Shown here: piece by piece, positions 29,218-38,905 of the stretch
Position numbering within the stretch: the stretch's first letter is position 1
Layout: every line of letters starts with the position of its first letter
Made by a program: the position numbers and the translations under genes
The notes under the pieces: model-generated
Database searches by the model: none
Seen by the model: the letters and a program-made list of their open reading frames with translations, nothing else
Told to the model about the DNA's origin: nothing
Source of the DNA: an uncultured Aquimarina sp.
Lineage (GTDB): Bacteria; Bacteroidota; Bacteroidia; Flavobacteriales; Flavobacteriaceae
Direction of reading: 5' to 3'
Length of the DNA: 64,000 bases
NCBI GenBank assembly: GCA_947498935.1
Contig: CANMMM010000010.1
Location: forward strand, 82,426 to 146,425

Positions 29218-30462
29218 TTGAAAACAATGAAAATGAATCGTCTTTTTTTAACGTTGACAACTTTTGCTGCTGTAAGCGCATTTGTAAGTTGTAGTGATGA
29301 TGATACAACAACTGAACCTATACCTTCTACAGAACTTAGTAGTGAAATAGATGCTGAAGGTAATTGGAATACTAAAGCTGTTGAAATTTTTAGCTCTAAA
29401 ATTGATGGAAACAATGGAACTGGAGCTAACGAAGATGCATTTGCTTGGACTGTAGCAAAAGGTGGTACGACATTACCTATAGGGAATGACATTTCAACAA
29501 CAGAAATTCTTGAAGGTGAAATAACTACTGATCTCGAACTTGATGCATCTATTGTATATGAATTAAGAGGTGCTGTTTTTGTTAAATCGGGAGCTACTTT
29601 AACAATACCTGCTGGTACAGTAATTGTTGCTGATGCATCTAATAATGCCAATACAGATATATCAGATGTTACAGCAGCAGATGTTCTTATTGCTAATAAA
29701 GGTGGAAAGATTATTGCCAACGGAACTGGTAGTAATCCTATTATTTTTACTTCTGCACAAGGTACTTCTGGTTCTTGGGGAGGAATTGTATTACTTGGTG
29801 ATGCTCCTATAAATATAGCAAGTGGTAATGCAGAAATTGCTGATAATGTTGGAGAAGACCTCCCTTATGGAGGAAGTAATGCAAGTGATAACTCTGGTAC
29901 TTTAAACTATGTTATTTTAGCATACCCTGGTACTCAAATTAATACAGACTCTGAATATAATGGATTCTCATTCTACGCTGTTGGTTCTGGAACTACTTTA
30001 ACTAACTTGGAAGTTGTACAAGGAAAAGATGATGGATTTGAATGGTTTGGAGGAACTGTAAATGCAACAAACTTAGTTACAGAAAATTTTGATGATGCTA
30101 TTGATTGTGCAGAAGGATTTGTTGGAACTCTTGACAATGTACTTGCAAATCAGCCTGAAGGTGCTGACCACTGTATAGAATTTGACAACTTAAAATCAAA
30201 TAACGACGCTACTCCAAGATCAAGACCTACTGTTAAAAATGCAACTTTTAATTCTGTTGGTGCTGACGATGCTATCAAATTAAGAAGAGGAGCTTCTGTA
30301 ATTTTAGAAAACATTGTTATAAACATAGATGGAACTAGCAATGCTAACTTTGAAATTGATGATCTATCTACTGCTTTAAAAATACAAGATGGAACTACAA
30401 TATTCAAAAATATAAAACTAGATACAGAGAATGTAAGTTTTGATGGTAACATCAACTTATAA
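29218..30462 (+). CDS. Beta-helix-like lipoprotein paired with a TonB receptor (pair 2)
   Basis: Lipobox AFVSCS; SEYNGFSFYAVGSGTTL and DDGFEWFGGTVNATNLV shared with 24161-25459. Confidence 0.8.
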   Translation: MKTMKMNRLFLTLTTFAAVSAFVSCSDDDTTTEPIPSTELSSEIDAEGNWNTKAVEIFSSKIDGNNGTGANEDAFAWTVAKGGTTLPIGNDISTTEILEGEITTDLELDASIVYELRGAVFVKSGATLTIPAGTVIVADASNNANTDISDVTAADVLIANKGGKIIANGTGSNPIIFTSAQGTSGSWGGIVLLGDAPINIASGNAEIADNVGEDLPYGGSNASDNSGTLNYVILAYPGTQINTDSEYNGFSFYAVGSGTTLTNLEVVQGKDDGFEWFGGTVNATNLVTENFDDAIDCAEGFVGTLDNVLANQPEGADHCIEFDNLKSNNDATPRSRPTVKNATFNSVGADDAIKLRRGASVILENIVINIDGTSNANFEIDDLSTALKIQDGTTIFKNIKLDTENVSFDGNINL

Positions 30463-30482
30463 TGATTAATATTTTACCAATC

Positions 30483-30516
30483 AAAAAAAGACTGTCTACA
30501 TAGGCAGTCTTTTTTG
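30483..30516 (+). terminator. Intrinsic terminator of pair 2
   Basis: AAAAAAAGACTG...CAGTCTTTTTT. Confidence 0.85.
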
Positions 30517-30895
30517 TTAGTGATATCCTCTTTTTTAAAAACACCCTTAAAAAACATAACCAAACGAACCACTATGTGTAAAAATAAGTGCTGATTTTTA
30601 AAAAAATTGTGTCGATATATCATCAGTACACTTAGGCATACTATTCCTACTCTAATTCCCCGTATCATTTACAAAAAAACACCCAAAAACCTACAATAAT
30701 AACCGATAATCTTAATAAACACTGTTAATGAAGTAGTTATATTCCTTACAGATGAAAGAAAAAACTTTCACTAAAAATGGATGAAAAAAGCCAAAATATT
30801 ACGGAATAACCTTAATTTCTTAAATAATTAACGATAAAAACTATTGTTTTTAGCATTAAAATTGTACTTTTATCATCCCAAAATAGCTACACCCT

Positions 30896-31228
30896 ATGAG
30901 AAAAATTTACTTATCGTTTTTATGTACTTCTCTACTATGCCTTTCGCTATCAGCGATGCAGGCGCAGCCTGTAGAAGATGGAGATACTAAGGAATTTGTA
31001 GAAAGCGTAGATATATTCCCCAATCCCGCTAAAAGTAACAAATTATACATTACCTCCAAATCTGGTAGAACCAAAATGATTTCTGCCTATAATGTACTCG
31101 GAGAACGCGTCATGTTTGAAGTACTAACCACTAAAGAGTTAGACATTTCTTCATTACCTGTAGGAGTATATATCTTAAGAATCAAAGTAGGGAAAGAAAC
31201 TTTTTCTAAAAAATTAATTAGAAATTAA
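30896..31228 (+). CDS. Small secreted protein: signal peptide plus T9SS type A sorting domain
   Basis: Signal peptide, then IFPNPAKSNKLYI...LDISSLPVGVYILRIKVGKETFSKKLIRN. Confidence 0.85.
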   Translation: MRKIYLSFLCTSLLCLSLSAMQAQPVEDGDTKEFVESVDIFPNPAKSNKLYITSKSGRTKMISAYNVLGERVMFEVLTTKELDISSLPVGVYILRIKVGKETFSKKLIRN

Positions 31229-31478
31229 CCGCACAGACACCACAGCTACTACATATAGTAAGCTTTAGGTTATTTTTTTATACTCTTTTTTAAGTCCTGT
31301 AGCGGTAATCACGTATGTAAGTCGTTTAAACCACTTAATTTATAAAAAATACGCATACCCCGTATCAGTATACTACTTGTAGATTATCATTTAGTTAACT
31401 ATACTAACCACACAATACAGTTGTTTCAAACAATACTTATGTTTGTTGTATATCAGTACTACAACAAACCTGTCAGAC

Positions 31479-33158
31479 ATGAAACAAATTACCAGTATTC
31501 TTTTATTTTTTTGCGCACACACCATTGTTGCACAAACTGTTTTTATCAATGAAATCCATTATGATAATAACAGTACAGACACCAACGAAGCTGTAGAAAT
31601 TGCAGGACCCGCCAATACAGACCTATCTAGTTACAGCCTTGTATTCTATAATGGAAAAAACCAATCCACTTACAAAACCGTTGCCCTTAGTGGCAGTATC
31701 ACCGATATACAAAACGGATATGGAGTTCTGAATTTCCCGATAGAAGGCATTCAAAACGGAGCACCAGACGGAGTCGCCCTGATCAATGACACTACAGTAG
31801 TGCAATTCCTCAGTTACGAAGGCAGTTTTACAGCCGTCGATGGCCCCGCCGCAGGCATGTCCTCTATAGACATCGGTGTATCCGAACCCAAATCTACACC
31901 AGTAGGCCACTCCTTACAGCTCCAAGGCACAGGAACCACCTATACAGATTTTGCTTGGAATGCGCCCAGCAGCGCCTCAGCAGGGAGTATCAACGACGGA
32001 CAAAGCTTCGGTACAGTGATCAGCATGCCTACACTTACCATCACCAGACCCACCATCGAAGAAGAATTCGACCCCACTACGACCAGCGTAACGATCCATT
32101 TTACCACCCAAGATTTCGAACTCACCAATGGCAATGTAGTAGCCTATACCATCAATGGAAGCACCGCACAAACCACTACTAGTAGCCCTATCACCATCCC
32201 TACAGAAAGTGGCCAGCAGTATACCATCACGCTAGAACTCCAAGACAGTAATGGATCCCTCACCCCTGCTGTTATCGAAACAGTCAGCTTTAGCATCCAA
32301 GGCATCACCCGTGTACCCGATATCGCTAGTCTTAGAAATCTAGCCATCGGAGAGATCGCCACACTTACCAGCGAAGCCATCCTTACCTTTCAGCGATCAG
32401 TACGCAATCAAAAATATATCCAAGACGCCACAGCTGCTATCCTAATCGACGATGCCGCGGCTACTATTACGACTCCATACGCTATCGGCGATGGTATTAC
32501 AGGCATCACAGGCCGACTCTCCGAATTTAGAGGCACCCTACAATTCATTCCAAGCGCTGACCCAGGAGCTGCATCCTCTACAGGAAATACGAGTACTCCC
32601 ACCATTGTCACCCTATCAGAGCTGATCGATACCCTAGACAGCTATGAGTCTCAGTTAGTACAGGTTCTTGGTGTACAGTTTATAAATATCGAAGAAAACG
32701 AGGTGTTCAATACCAGTACTGACTACACTATTAATGATCTCGAAAAAAACCTTACCCTACGCACCTTTTCCGACTCGACTATCGATTATATAGGACAACC
32801 TATCCCTACCCATAGCATCGATATTATAGGCATCGCAGGAGAATTTGATGGTGTTTCTCAACTCCTACCTAGAAGCAATGCCGACCTAAAAACCACCATT
32901 CTGAGCACAGCAGATGTCGGTATCCCTACAACTAAAATTACGATCTATCCCAATCCATCGACACAAAGCACAGTAACCATCACTACGATTGATCCCGAAG
33001 CAACAGCGGACATCCTATCTATCAGTGGTGCATATATACGCCAGCAACACATAGTAAATAACCAACTAGACATCAGCGGACTCCCTACAGGAATGTACCT
33101 ACTAAAAATCACAGAACACCAAAAAAATAGCAGCATCCAAAAACTCATGATACACTAA
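31479..33158 (+). CDS. Lamin-tail-domain-like secreted protein with T9SS C-terminal sorting domain
   Basis: VFINEIHYDNNSTDTNEAVEIAGPANTDLSSYSLVFYNG; C-term ITIYPNPS...LDISGLPTGMYLLKITEHQKNSSIQKLMIH; start moved to the Met before KQITSILLFF. Confidence 0.82.
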   Translation: MKQITSILLFFCAHTIVAQTVFINEIHYDNNSTDTNEAVEIAGPANTDLSSYSLVFYNGKNQSTYKTVALSGSITDIQNGYGVLNFPIEGIQNGAPDGVALINDTTVVQFLSYEGSFTAVDGPAAGMSSIDIGVSEPKSTPVGHSLQLQGTGTTYTDFAWNAPSSASAGSINDGQSFGTVISMPTLTITRPTIEEEFDPTTTSVTIHFTTQDFELTNGNVVAYTINGSTAQTTTSSPITIPTESGQQYTITLELQDSNGSLTPAVIETVSFSIQGITRVPDIASLRNLAIGEIATLTSEAILTFQRSVRNQKYIQDATAAILIDDAAATITTPYAIGDGITGITGRLSEFRGTLQFIPSADPGAASSTGNTSTPTIVTLSELIDTLDSYESQLVQVLGVQFINIEENEVFNTSTDYTINDLEKNLTLRTFSDSTIDYIGQPIPTHSIDIIGIAGEFDGVSQLLPRSNADLKTTILSTADVGIPTTKITIYPNPSTQSTVTITTIDPEATADILSISGAYIRQQHIVNNQLDISGLPTGMYLLKITEHQKNSSIQKLMIH

Positions 33159-33176
33159 AGGAGTTTCAATTAATTA

Positions 33177-33264
33177 GGGCGTTACCACAAGGGTCGGGCT
33201 ATCCGCTATATCTTTTGGTAGCACTAAGGCGCTACCAAAAGGATGCCGCTCCTATCCCTAACGC
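33177..33264 (+). repeat. GCGTTAGGGAT/AACGCCC structured element, copy 4
   Basis: gggcgttaccacaagggtcgggctatccgctatatcttttggtagcactaaggcgctaccaaaaggatgccgctcctatccctaacgc. Confidence 0.9.
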
Positions 33265-33282
33265 ATAGAAGAGGTTTAAAAC

Positions 33283-33317
33283 CAAAAAAACGTCACCATA
33301 CTAGTGGCGTTTTTTTA
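33283..33317 (+). terminator. Intrinsic terminator-like hairpin
   Basis: AAAAAACGTCAC-catacta-GTGGCGTTTTTTT. Confidence 0.6.
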
Positions 33318-33354
33318 TACATTTGTGCATACTCATATATGATTTTGATATACC

Positions 33355-34338
33355 ATGCTGTCTAACACCATATTTTCTATCCAAAATGATCAGGATTTCG
33401 AATCAGCAGCCTTAGCAGTATTTAGACACCAGTATACTCATAATCCCATTTACCAGCGTTTTTGTAACCTTTTAGGCATCCCCAAAACCGCAGTAACCAC
33501 AGTAGCAGCCATTCCCTACCTACCCATACAATTCTTTAAAACCCATACGCTACTCAGCACACATGCGCCCGTACAACAAGTGTTTACCAGCAGTGGTACT
33601 ACTGGCAGCCAAGTAAGCAAACATTATGTCACAGATCTAAGTATCTATGAGCAGAGTTTCTCAAACACCTTCCAGCACTTCTACGGTGCCATTACAGACT
33701 ATGTAATACTCGCATTATTGCCCTCTTATTTAGAGCGTGAGGGTTCTTCATTGGTATACATGGCACAGCAGCTCATTACCGATAGTAAACACCCTGATAG
33801 TGGATTCTACCTACACGACACCCAAGCATTGGTACAAAAATTAGCACAGCTAGCCACCACAGATAAGAAAATACTACTCATAGGTGTTTCATTTGCCCTA
33901 GTAGACCTTGTACAACGCTATACATTAGATGCGAATCCCAACTTGATCGTGATGGAAACAGGAGGTATGAAGGGAAGAAAAAAAGAAATCATACGTACCG
34001 AACTGCACGACATACTAGCCAGTGGTTTTGGAAACACCCACATCCATAGCGAATACGGAATGACCGAATTACTATCGCAAGCCTACTCTCTAGGCAACGG
34101 TATTTTTAAAACCCCTCCGTGGATGAAAATCACCACCAGAGACCCAGAAGATGCATTGAGTCCCACTCCGATAGGAAAAACAGGAGGTATCAATATCATC
34201 GATCTGGCAAATATCAATTCGTGTGCTTTTATCGCTACACAAGATCTCGGAAAAATACATCCTACTGGAGATTTCGAGATTCTAGGCAGGTTCGACCATA
34301 GCGATATCCGAGGCTGCAATCTGATGGCACTCTCCTAA
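33355..34338 (+). CDS. LuxE-like acyl-protein synthetase/adenylate-forming enzyme
   Basis: IPYLPIQFFKTH, FTSSGTTGS, HSEYGMTELLSQAYS. Confidence 0.85.
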   Translation: MLSNTIFSIQNDQDFESAALAVFRHQYTHNPIYQRFCNLLGIPKTAVTTVAAIPYLPIQFFKTHTLLSTHAPVQQVFTSSGTTGSQVSKHYVTDLSIYEQSFSNTFQHFYGAITDYVILALLPSYLEREGSSLVYMAQQLITDSKHPDSGFYLHDTQALVQKLAQLATTDKKILLIGVSFALVDLVQRYTLDANPNLIVMETGGMKGRKKEIIRTELHDILASGFGNTHIHSEYGMTELLSQAYSLGNGIFKTPPWMKITTRDPEDALSPTPIGKTGGINIIDLANINSCAFIATQDLGKIHPTGDFEILGRFDHSDIRGCNLMALS

Positions 34339-34340
34339 GT

Positions 34341-35360
34341 ATGGAAGCAAAAAAACGTACTAAAATACGCGCATTCACCTTTCCCACACTGCTAGCCATC
34401 GCATTTATGGGCAGCAATCTTATTCAATTCGCGATTCCTGTAAGCCGTTTTTCACTCTTTTCGATACTACTCCTCTGTTGTTCATGGGGGTTCGGTAAAA
34501 TTGCCAAAGACACCAATACTTCCTTTAAGCATCTACTCTACAGTGCCACACTTATTTCTATGTTATACATCATCAATAGAGGTTGGTTATCCTCCTTTAC
34601 ATTTAGTGAGCCATCTACAGAACTCTCCGAAGACATTTACAAAACCAAAACGGTAGAAGCAGGAGATTCTATTGTACTACTCAATCAAGACAGAGCATGG
34701 AAGGATAATTATGGCCACCGCTATAAAGGCACATTCTCCATACGCGAACATGATTATTACAATTCTAAACAATCTTATTTTAGATATACCCAACAACAAC
34801 AACATATCGAATGGGGCACATTGTACAAGTACCTTTCTAAGGCTGACACCCCTAGACTAGATTTATTTATCAAAGAGCTAGAGCGTATCAAAACCAAGCG
34901 ACGACTCAACAAATTTGAGTTTGCAGAAATGGTCGTGACCCTTATCCAAGACATTCCCTATGCACTCGTACTAGGGGATCGCTGCAAATCGGCAGAAGAA
35001 TATGAAGAAGGCATTAGAGTCATTCTAGAAAGCTGCCCCGAATGCTGTATCGGCAATGTACCCTACGGCATCCAAAACCCTGTAGCCTTTATGGGCAATC
35101 TCAAAGGAGATTGCGACACACGTACCGTATTGATCTACACCCTACTCAATTATTTTGGGTACGATGTAGTCATTCTTAATAGCCAATACTACCTACATTC
35201 CATTCTGGGGCTAAACATGCCAGGTAGTGGCTATTATAAAAAACATAGCGGTAAACGCTATTACACTTGGGAAACCACGAATAAAAACTATACACTAGGC
35301 AAACTGCCTAGACATGTAACTAATATGAATCATTGGAACGTAGTCCTTACTAATATCTAA
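34341..35360 (+). CDS. Membrane protein with transglutaminase-like domain
   Basis: N-terminal TMs; GDCDTRTVLIYTLLNYFGYDVVIL, HSILGLNMPG, YYTWETT as Cys-His-Asp/Glu-like blocks. Confidence 0.65.
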   Translation: MEAKKRTKIRAFTFPTLLAIAFMGSNLIQFAIPVSRFSLFSILLLCCSWGFGKIAKDTNTSFKHLLYSATLISMLYIINRGWLSSFTFSEPSTELSEDIYKTKTVEAGDSIVLLNQDRAWKDNYGHRYKGTFSIREHDYYNSKQSYFRYTQQQQHIEWGTLYKYLSKADTPRLDLFIKELERIKTKRRLNKFEFAEMVVTLIQDIPYALVLGDRCKSAEEYEEGIRVILESCPECCIGNVPYGIQNPVAFMGNLKGDCDTRTVLIYTLLNYFGYDVVILNSQYYLHSILGLNMPGSGYYKKHSGKRYYTWETTNKNYTLGKLPRHVTNMNHWNVVLTNI

Positions 35361-35363
35361 TAC

Positions 35364-35882
35364 ATGCAAACGAAACTATTTACGCTCGCCATTATCGAAA
35401 TCACACTTTCCATCGTCGTATCCGTATGGATTCTATACATCTCATTTAGGATCCTACAACGACTCTTTTTTAGAAAAGTGACGTTTAGAGAAAATAACAT
35501 TGCCTTCTCTATCTTTACAGGTGGGATTATGCTGTCGATTGGATTTATTCTAGGAGAAATCATTCCTTCGATCACTAATATCATACGCCTATCGCTTTCT
35601 GGCAAACAAGAAATACCACTGGGTACCATTGCACAATATGCAAGTCTTTATCTCTTTATTGGATTTATTTTTTCTGTACTCATTAATGCAGTGGTGTTCT
35701 TTTTATTCTCTGCACTGACTAAGGGAATTAATGAATTCAAAGAAATTCAACAAAATAACGTGGCAACCGCTATCATAGTGACTTCAGCATTGATTTCCAT
35801 CACCCTTATTGCCAAGAGTAGTATCGGATTAATCATCACTGCATTGGTTCCATATACAGAGGGAGCAAATTTTTTATTGTAA
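35364..35882 (+). CDS. DUF350-like membrane protein
   Basis: NNIAFSIFTGGIMLSIGFILGE...QNNVATAIIVTSALISITLIAKSSIGL. Confidence 0.65.
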   Translation: MQTKLFTLAIIEITLSIVVSVWILYISFRILQRLFFRKVTFRENNIAFSIFTGGIMLSIGFILGEIIPSITNIIRLSLSGKQEIPLGTIAQYASLYLFIGFIFSVLINAVVFFLFSALTKGINEFKEIQQNNVATAIIVTSALISITLIAKSSIGLIITALVPYTEGANFLL

Positions 35883-35990
35883 TTTTTTGTAAGTAAAAAA
35901 AATACCCTTCGACCAACCCATTGTCTCATAAAATGCTCAATATTAAAAAATTAGAGTTCATTTTTGTCAATATTTAATTGGTTAATTAAT

Positions 35991-36151
35991 GAAGTGGTTT
36001 AAACTTTTTTCAATTTGCTATAAAAACGATCTTTTGCACTCAAATTTTGTAATTTTTGAGTTTCGTAGCGCTGCTATGCAACTAAAAAATCACTGTATTT
36101 GATCACAAAATCTTGGTTTTTCGCTGAAATCAAAAAAGTGCAAACCACTTC
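35991..36151. repeat. Full-length (~161 nt) copy of the GAAGTGG inverted-repeat element
   Basis: Termini GAAGTGGTTTAAACTTTTTT / AAAAAAGTGCAAACCACTTC; near-identical inverse of 50379-50540. Confidence 0.85.
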
Positions 36152-36156
36152 AATAA

Positions 36157-36196
36157 GACCTCTTGTAGGAAATTACAAGTAGGTCTTATTTTTTTA
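36157..36196 (+). terminator. Intrinsic terminator
   Basis: AAGACCT..TTGTA..TACAA..AGGTCTTATTTTTTT. Confidence 0.8.
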
Positions 36197-36390
36197 TACG
36201 CTAATAGCATAATTCCCGCTTTTGACCCCCAAACAACTACTTGCTTCCATTCAGCATTCATAATTATGGTATACATTATTTTACACCTTACTGTAAGGAC
36301 GTAAAATTAATACGACTTACTTATCGTGAGTTAGCGTTTTTATTTAGAAAAATAAAGCGTTTATTTTCAATAATTGATTGGTTAGTTGAC

Positions 36391-36423
36391 AAAGCCTGCT
36401 TGTAGTTTACTACAGCAGGCTTT
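36391..36423. terminator. Terminator-like hairpin preceded by CAATAATTGATTGGTTAGT
   Basis: AAAGCCTGC-tTGTAG-ttta-CTACA-GCAGGCTTT. Confidence 0.7.
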
Positions 36424-36533
36424 GTATTATGTAATAATTTTGACGTCTGATTCTCAAAATGTTATAATTTCCATAAAATTTGTAATGTTCTATTTTTTAT
36501 ACGACAGAGTAGATGTAACCAAAAGATATACTC

Positions 36534-36980
36534 ATGAAACATTTTTTTACCCTATTGCTGATTGCCATCGTTAGTAGCAGTGTTGCACAGCAAACTGATT
36601 ACAATACCAAAAAAGGATTTATAGCTGAAGGCTATGATGTAACGGAATATTTTAATCAAAAAGCGGTAAAGGGATCTGATGATTATGTAACCACACACCA
36701 TCAGGCTCAGTATAAATTTGCCAGCAAGGCCAACTTAGAGAAATTCTCTAAAAACCCTGACAAATACGTACCACAGTATGGCGGTTATTGTGCATATGCT
36801 GTAGCTGCTAATGCCGAGAAGGTGGATATCGATCCTAAAACCTTCGAAATTAGAGACGGAAAACTATATTTATTCTACAATGCTTGGGGAATCAACACCT
36901 TAACAAAATGGAATGAAGAAGGCCCCGCAAAATTAAAAGAGCAAGCAGATACTAATTGGGAACGTATCTATAAGAAATAA
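36534..36980 (+). CDS. Secreted YHS-domain protein
   Basis: Signal peptide; EGYDVTEYFNQKAVKGSDDYVTTHHQAQYKFASKANLEKFSKNPDKYVPQYGGYCAYAV. Confidence 0.9.
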   Translation: MKHFFTLLLIAIVSSSVAQQTDYNTKKGFIAEGYDVTEYFNQKAVKGSDDYVTTHHQAQYKFASKANLEKFSKNPDKYVPQYGGYCAYAVAANAEKVDIDPKTFEIRDGKLYLFYNAWGINTLTKWNEEGPAKLKEQADTNWERIYKK

Positions 36981-37047
36981 ACATACCTTACAAAAAGGAA
37001 AAATATATAAGACTAAGTTTTTTTTCAATAATTGATTGGTTAGTAGT

Positions 37048-37088
37048 AAAGCCTGTACAGGAGTAATCCTGACAGGCTTTATTTTTTT
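37048..37088 (+). terminator. Intrinsic terminator preceded by CAATAATTGATTGGTTAGT
   Basis: AAAGCCTG-ta-CAGGA-gtaa-TCCTG-a-CAGGCTTT + ATTTTTTT. Confidence 0.85.
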
Positions 37089-37209
37089 AGTATTCTTAGT
37101 ATATATCTCTGTTCTATCAGACCCCTCCGATGGAATGTTGATGAATTGAAGGCAGCTTTTTATTGACTACACCTCTAAACTATATACACAACTGATGTGC
37201 ATTTTTTTT

Positions 37210-37300
37210 GCGTTAGGGATAGTAGTGAAAATCCCACAGCCCGACCTTAGGAGGGCGAGGAATTGTAGCGGATAGCCCGACCCCTTGTGGGTAACGCCCT
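37210..37300 (-). repeat. GCGTTAGGGAT/AACGCCC structured element, copy 5 (alternative core)
   Basis: gcgttagggatagtagtgaaaatcccacagcccgaccttaggagggcgaggaattgtagcggatagcccgaccccttgtgggtaacgccct. Confidence 0.9.
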
Positions 37301-37307
37301 TATACTA

Positions 37308-38603
37308 CTACACTGCTCTAATCACAAAATAGTTTCTCTTACCACGCTGCAATAGCACAAACATATCATTGATCAGATCCTGAGCTGTAATAGAATATCC
37401 ATCCTTTACTTTTTCTTTATTAACAGCGATAGAATTTTCTTTTAACGCACGTCTGGCTTCTCCATTGGATTTTAAAAAGCCTGTTTTTTCTGCTAACACT
37501 CCTATGATATCTAGCCCGCTTTCAATCTCTGATTTAGGGATAGATGCTTGTGGCACACCATCAAATACGTCTAAAAAAGTAGCGGCATCTAATTGTTTTA
37601 AATCCTCTGAGGTAGATTTTCCGAATAATATATTCGAAGCCTTGATAGCATTATCCAACTCTTCCTGAGAATGCACCATCACTGTTATTTCATCTGCCAG
37701 TCGCTTTTGTAAAATACGCATATGTGGTGCTTCTGCATGTGCTGCTATGAGTGCTTCGATTTCTGCTTGCGTAAGAAATGTAAAAATCTTGATGTATTTC
37801 TCTGCGTCTTCGTCGCTAGTATTTAACCAATACTGGTAGAATTTATACGGAGAGGTTCTTTTAGGGTCTAGCCATACATTTCCTCCTTCGGATTTCCCAA
37901 ACTTAGAACCATCTGATTTAGTAATCAGCGGGCAGGTCAGGGCATATCCCTTACCACCTCCGACGCGTCTGATGAGCTCTGTACCTGTAGTAATATTACC
38001 CCACTGATCGCTTCCTCCCATCTGTAGCGTACAATCATGCGCTCTGTATAAATGCAAGAAATCATATCCCTGCACCAATTGATAGGTAAATTCTGTGAAT
38101 GACATCCCATCAGAGGATTCTGAAGAGATTCGGTTCTTTACAGAATCCTTAGCCATCATATAATTAACGGTGATATGCTTTCCTACGTCTCTGATGAATT
38201 CTAGAAACGAAAACTCCTTCATCCAATCATAATTATTCACCAATACAGCTGCATTTTCTTCCTTACTTTCGAAATCCAGAAATTGTGCTAATTGTGCTTT
38301 AATCGCTTCTTGATTATGGCGTAGCGTAGCTTCGTCTAATAGATTACGCTCTGCAGATTTTCCAGAAGGATCTCCAATCATTCCTGTAGCGCCACCTACT
38401 AATGCTACAGGTTTATGCCCTGCTCGCTGATAATGTGCTAAGAGCATGATCGGTACTAAATTACCGATATGTAATGAGTCTGCCGTAGGGTCAAATCCCA
38501 CATAAGCAGCACGCATTTGCTCCATTAGATACGCTTCGGTACCGGGCATTGCATCGTGTAACATTCCTCTCCATCGAAGTTCTTCTATAAAATTAGTCGC
38601 CAT
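37308..38603 (-). CDS. tyrS: Tyrosyl-tRNA synthetase
   Basis: [52 protein letters not shown]. Confidence 0.97.
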   Translation of the reverse strand: MATNFIEELRWRGMLHDAMPGTEAYLMEQMRAAYVGFDPTADSLHIGNLVPIMLLAHYQRAGHKPVALVGGATGMIGDPSGKSAERNLLDEATLRHNQEAIKAQLAQFLDFESKEENAAVLVNNYDWMKEFSFLEFIRDVGKHITVNYMMAKDSVKNRISSESSDGMSFTEFTYQLVQGYDFLHLYRAHDCTLQMGGSDQWGNITTGTELIRRVGGGKGYALTCPLITKSDGSKFGKSEGGNVWLDPKRTSPYKFYQYWLNTSDEDAEKYIKIFTFLTQAEIEALIAAHAEAPHMRILQKRLADEITVMVHSQEELDNAIKASNILFGKSTSEDLKQLDAATFLDVFDGVPQASIPKSEIESGLDIIGVLAEKTGFLKSNGEARRALKENSIAVNKEKVKDGYSITAQDLINDMFVLLQRGKRNYFVIRAV

Positions 38604-38823
38604 TCTATAAACGTGTTTGTATTAAAGCGCAACAAATATAGGAATATGCAGGAGATCGCCCTATGAAATCATTTAATAATTAAAGTGGTTTACACTTTTT
38701 TGATCCCTGTAAAAAGTAACGGTGTTATGACCAAACATCTCATTTTTTGGTGCACTCTTGTAACTGGGTTTAGACAATACATTAGAAACGGTTATTTTTA
38801 AAATCAGATTCGAGTACAAACAG

Positions 38824-38865
38824 AACAGCTCGTCTATGGCATAGGCATAAACGAGCTGTTTTGTT
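38824..38865. terminator. Intrinsic terminator hairpin
   Basis: AACAGCTCGT...ACGAGCTGTTTTGTTATTTTTT. Confidence 0.75.
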
Positions 38866-38905
38866 ATTTTTTAGTTGTTTGTGTGCGGAATTTAAGGTTC
38901 CTGTG

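Noticed and set aside
29205-29720. 171-aa minus-strand ORF
   Set aside because: Antisense shadow of the second lipoprotein; no motifs
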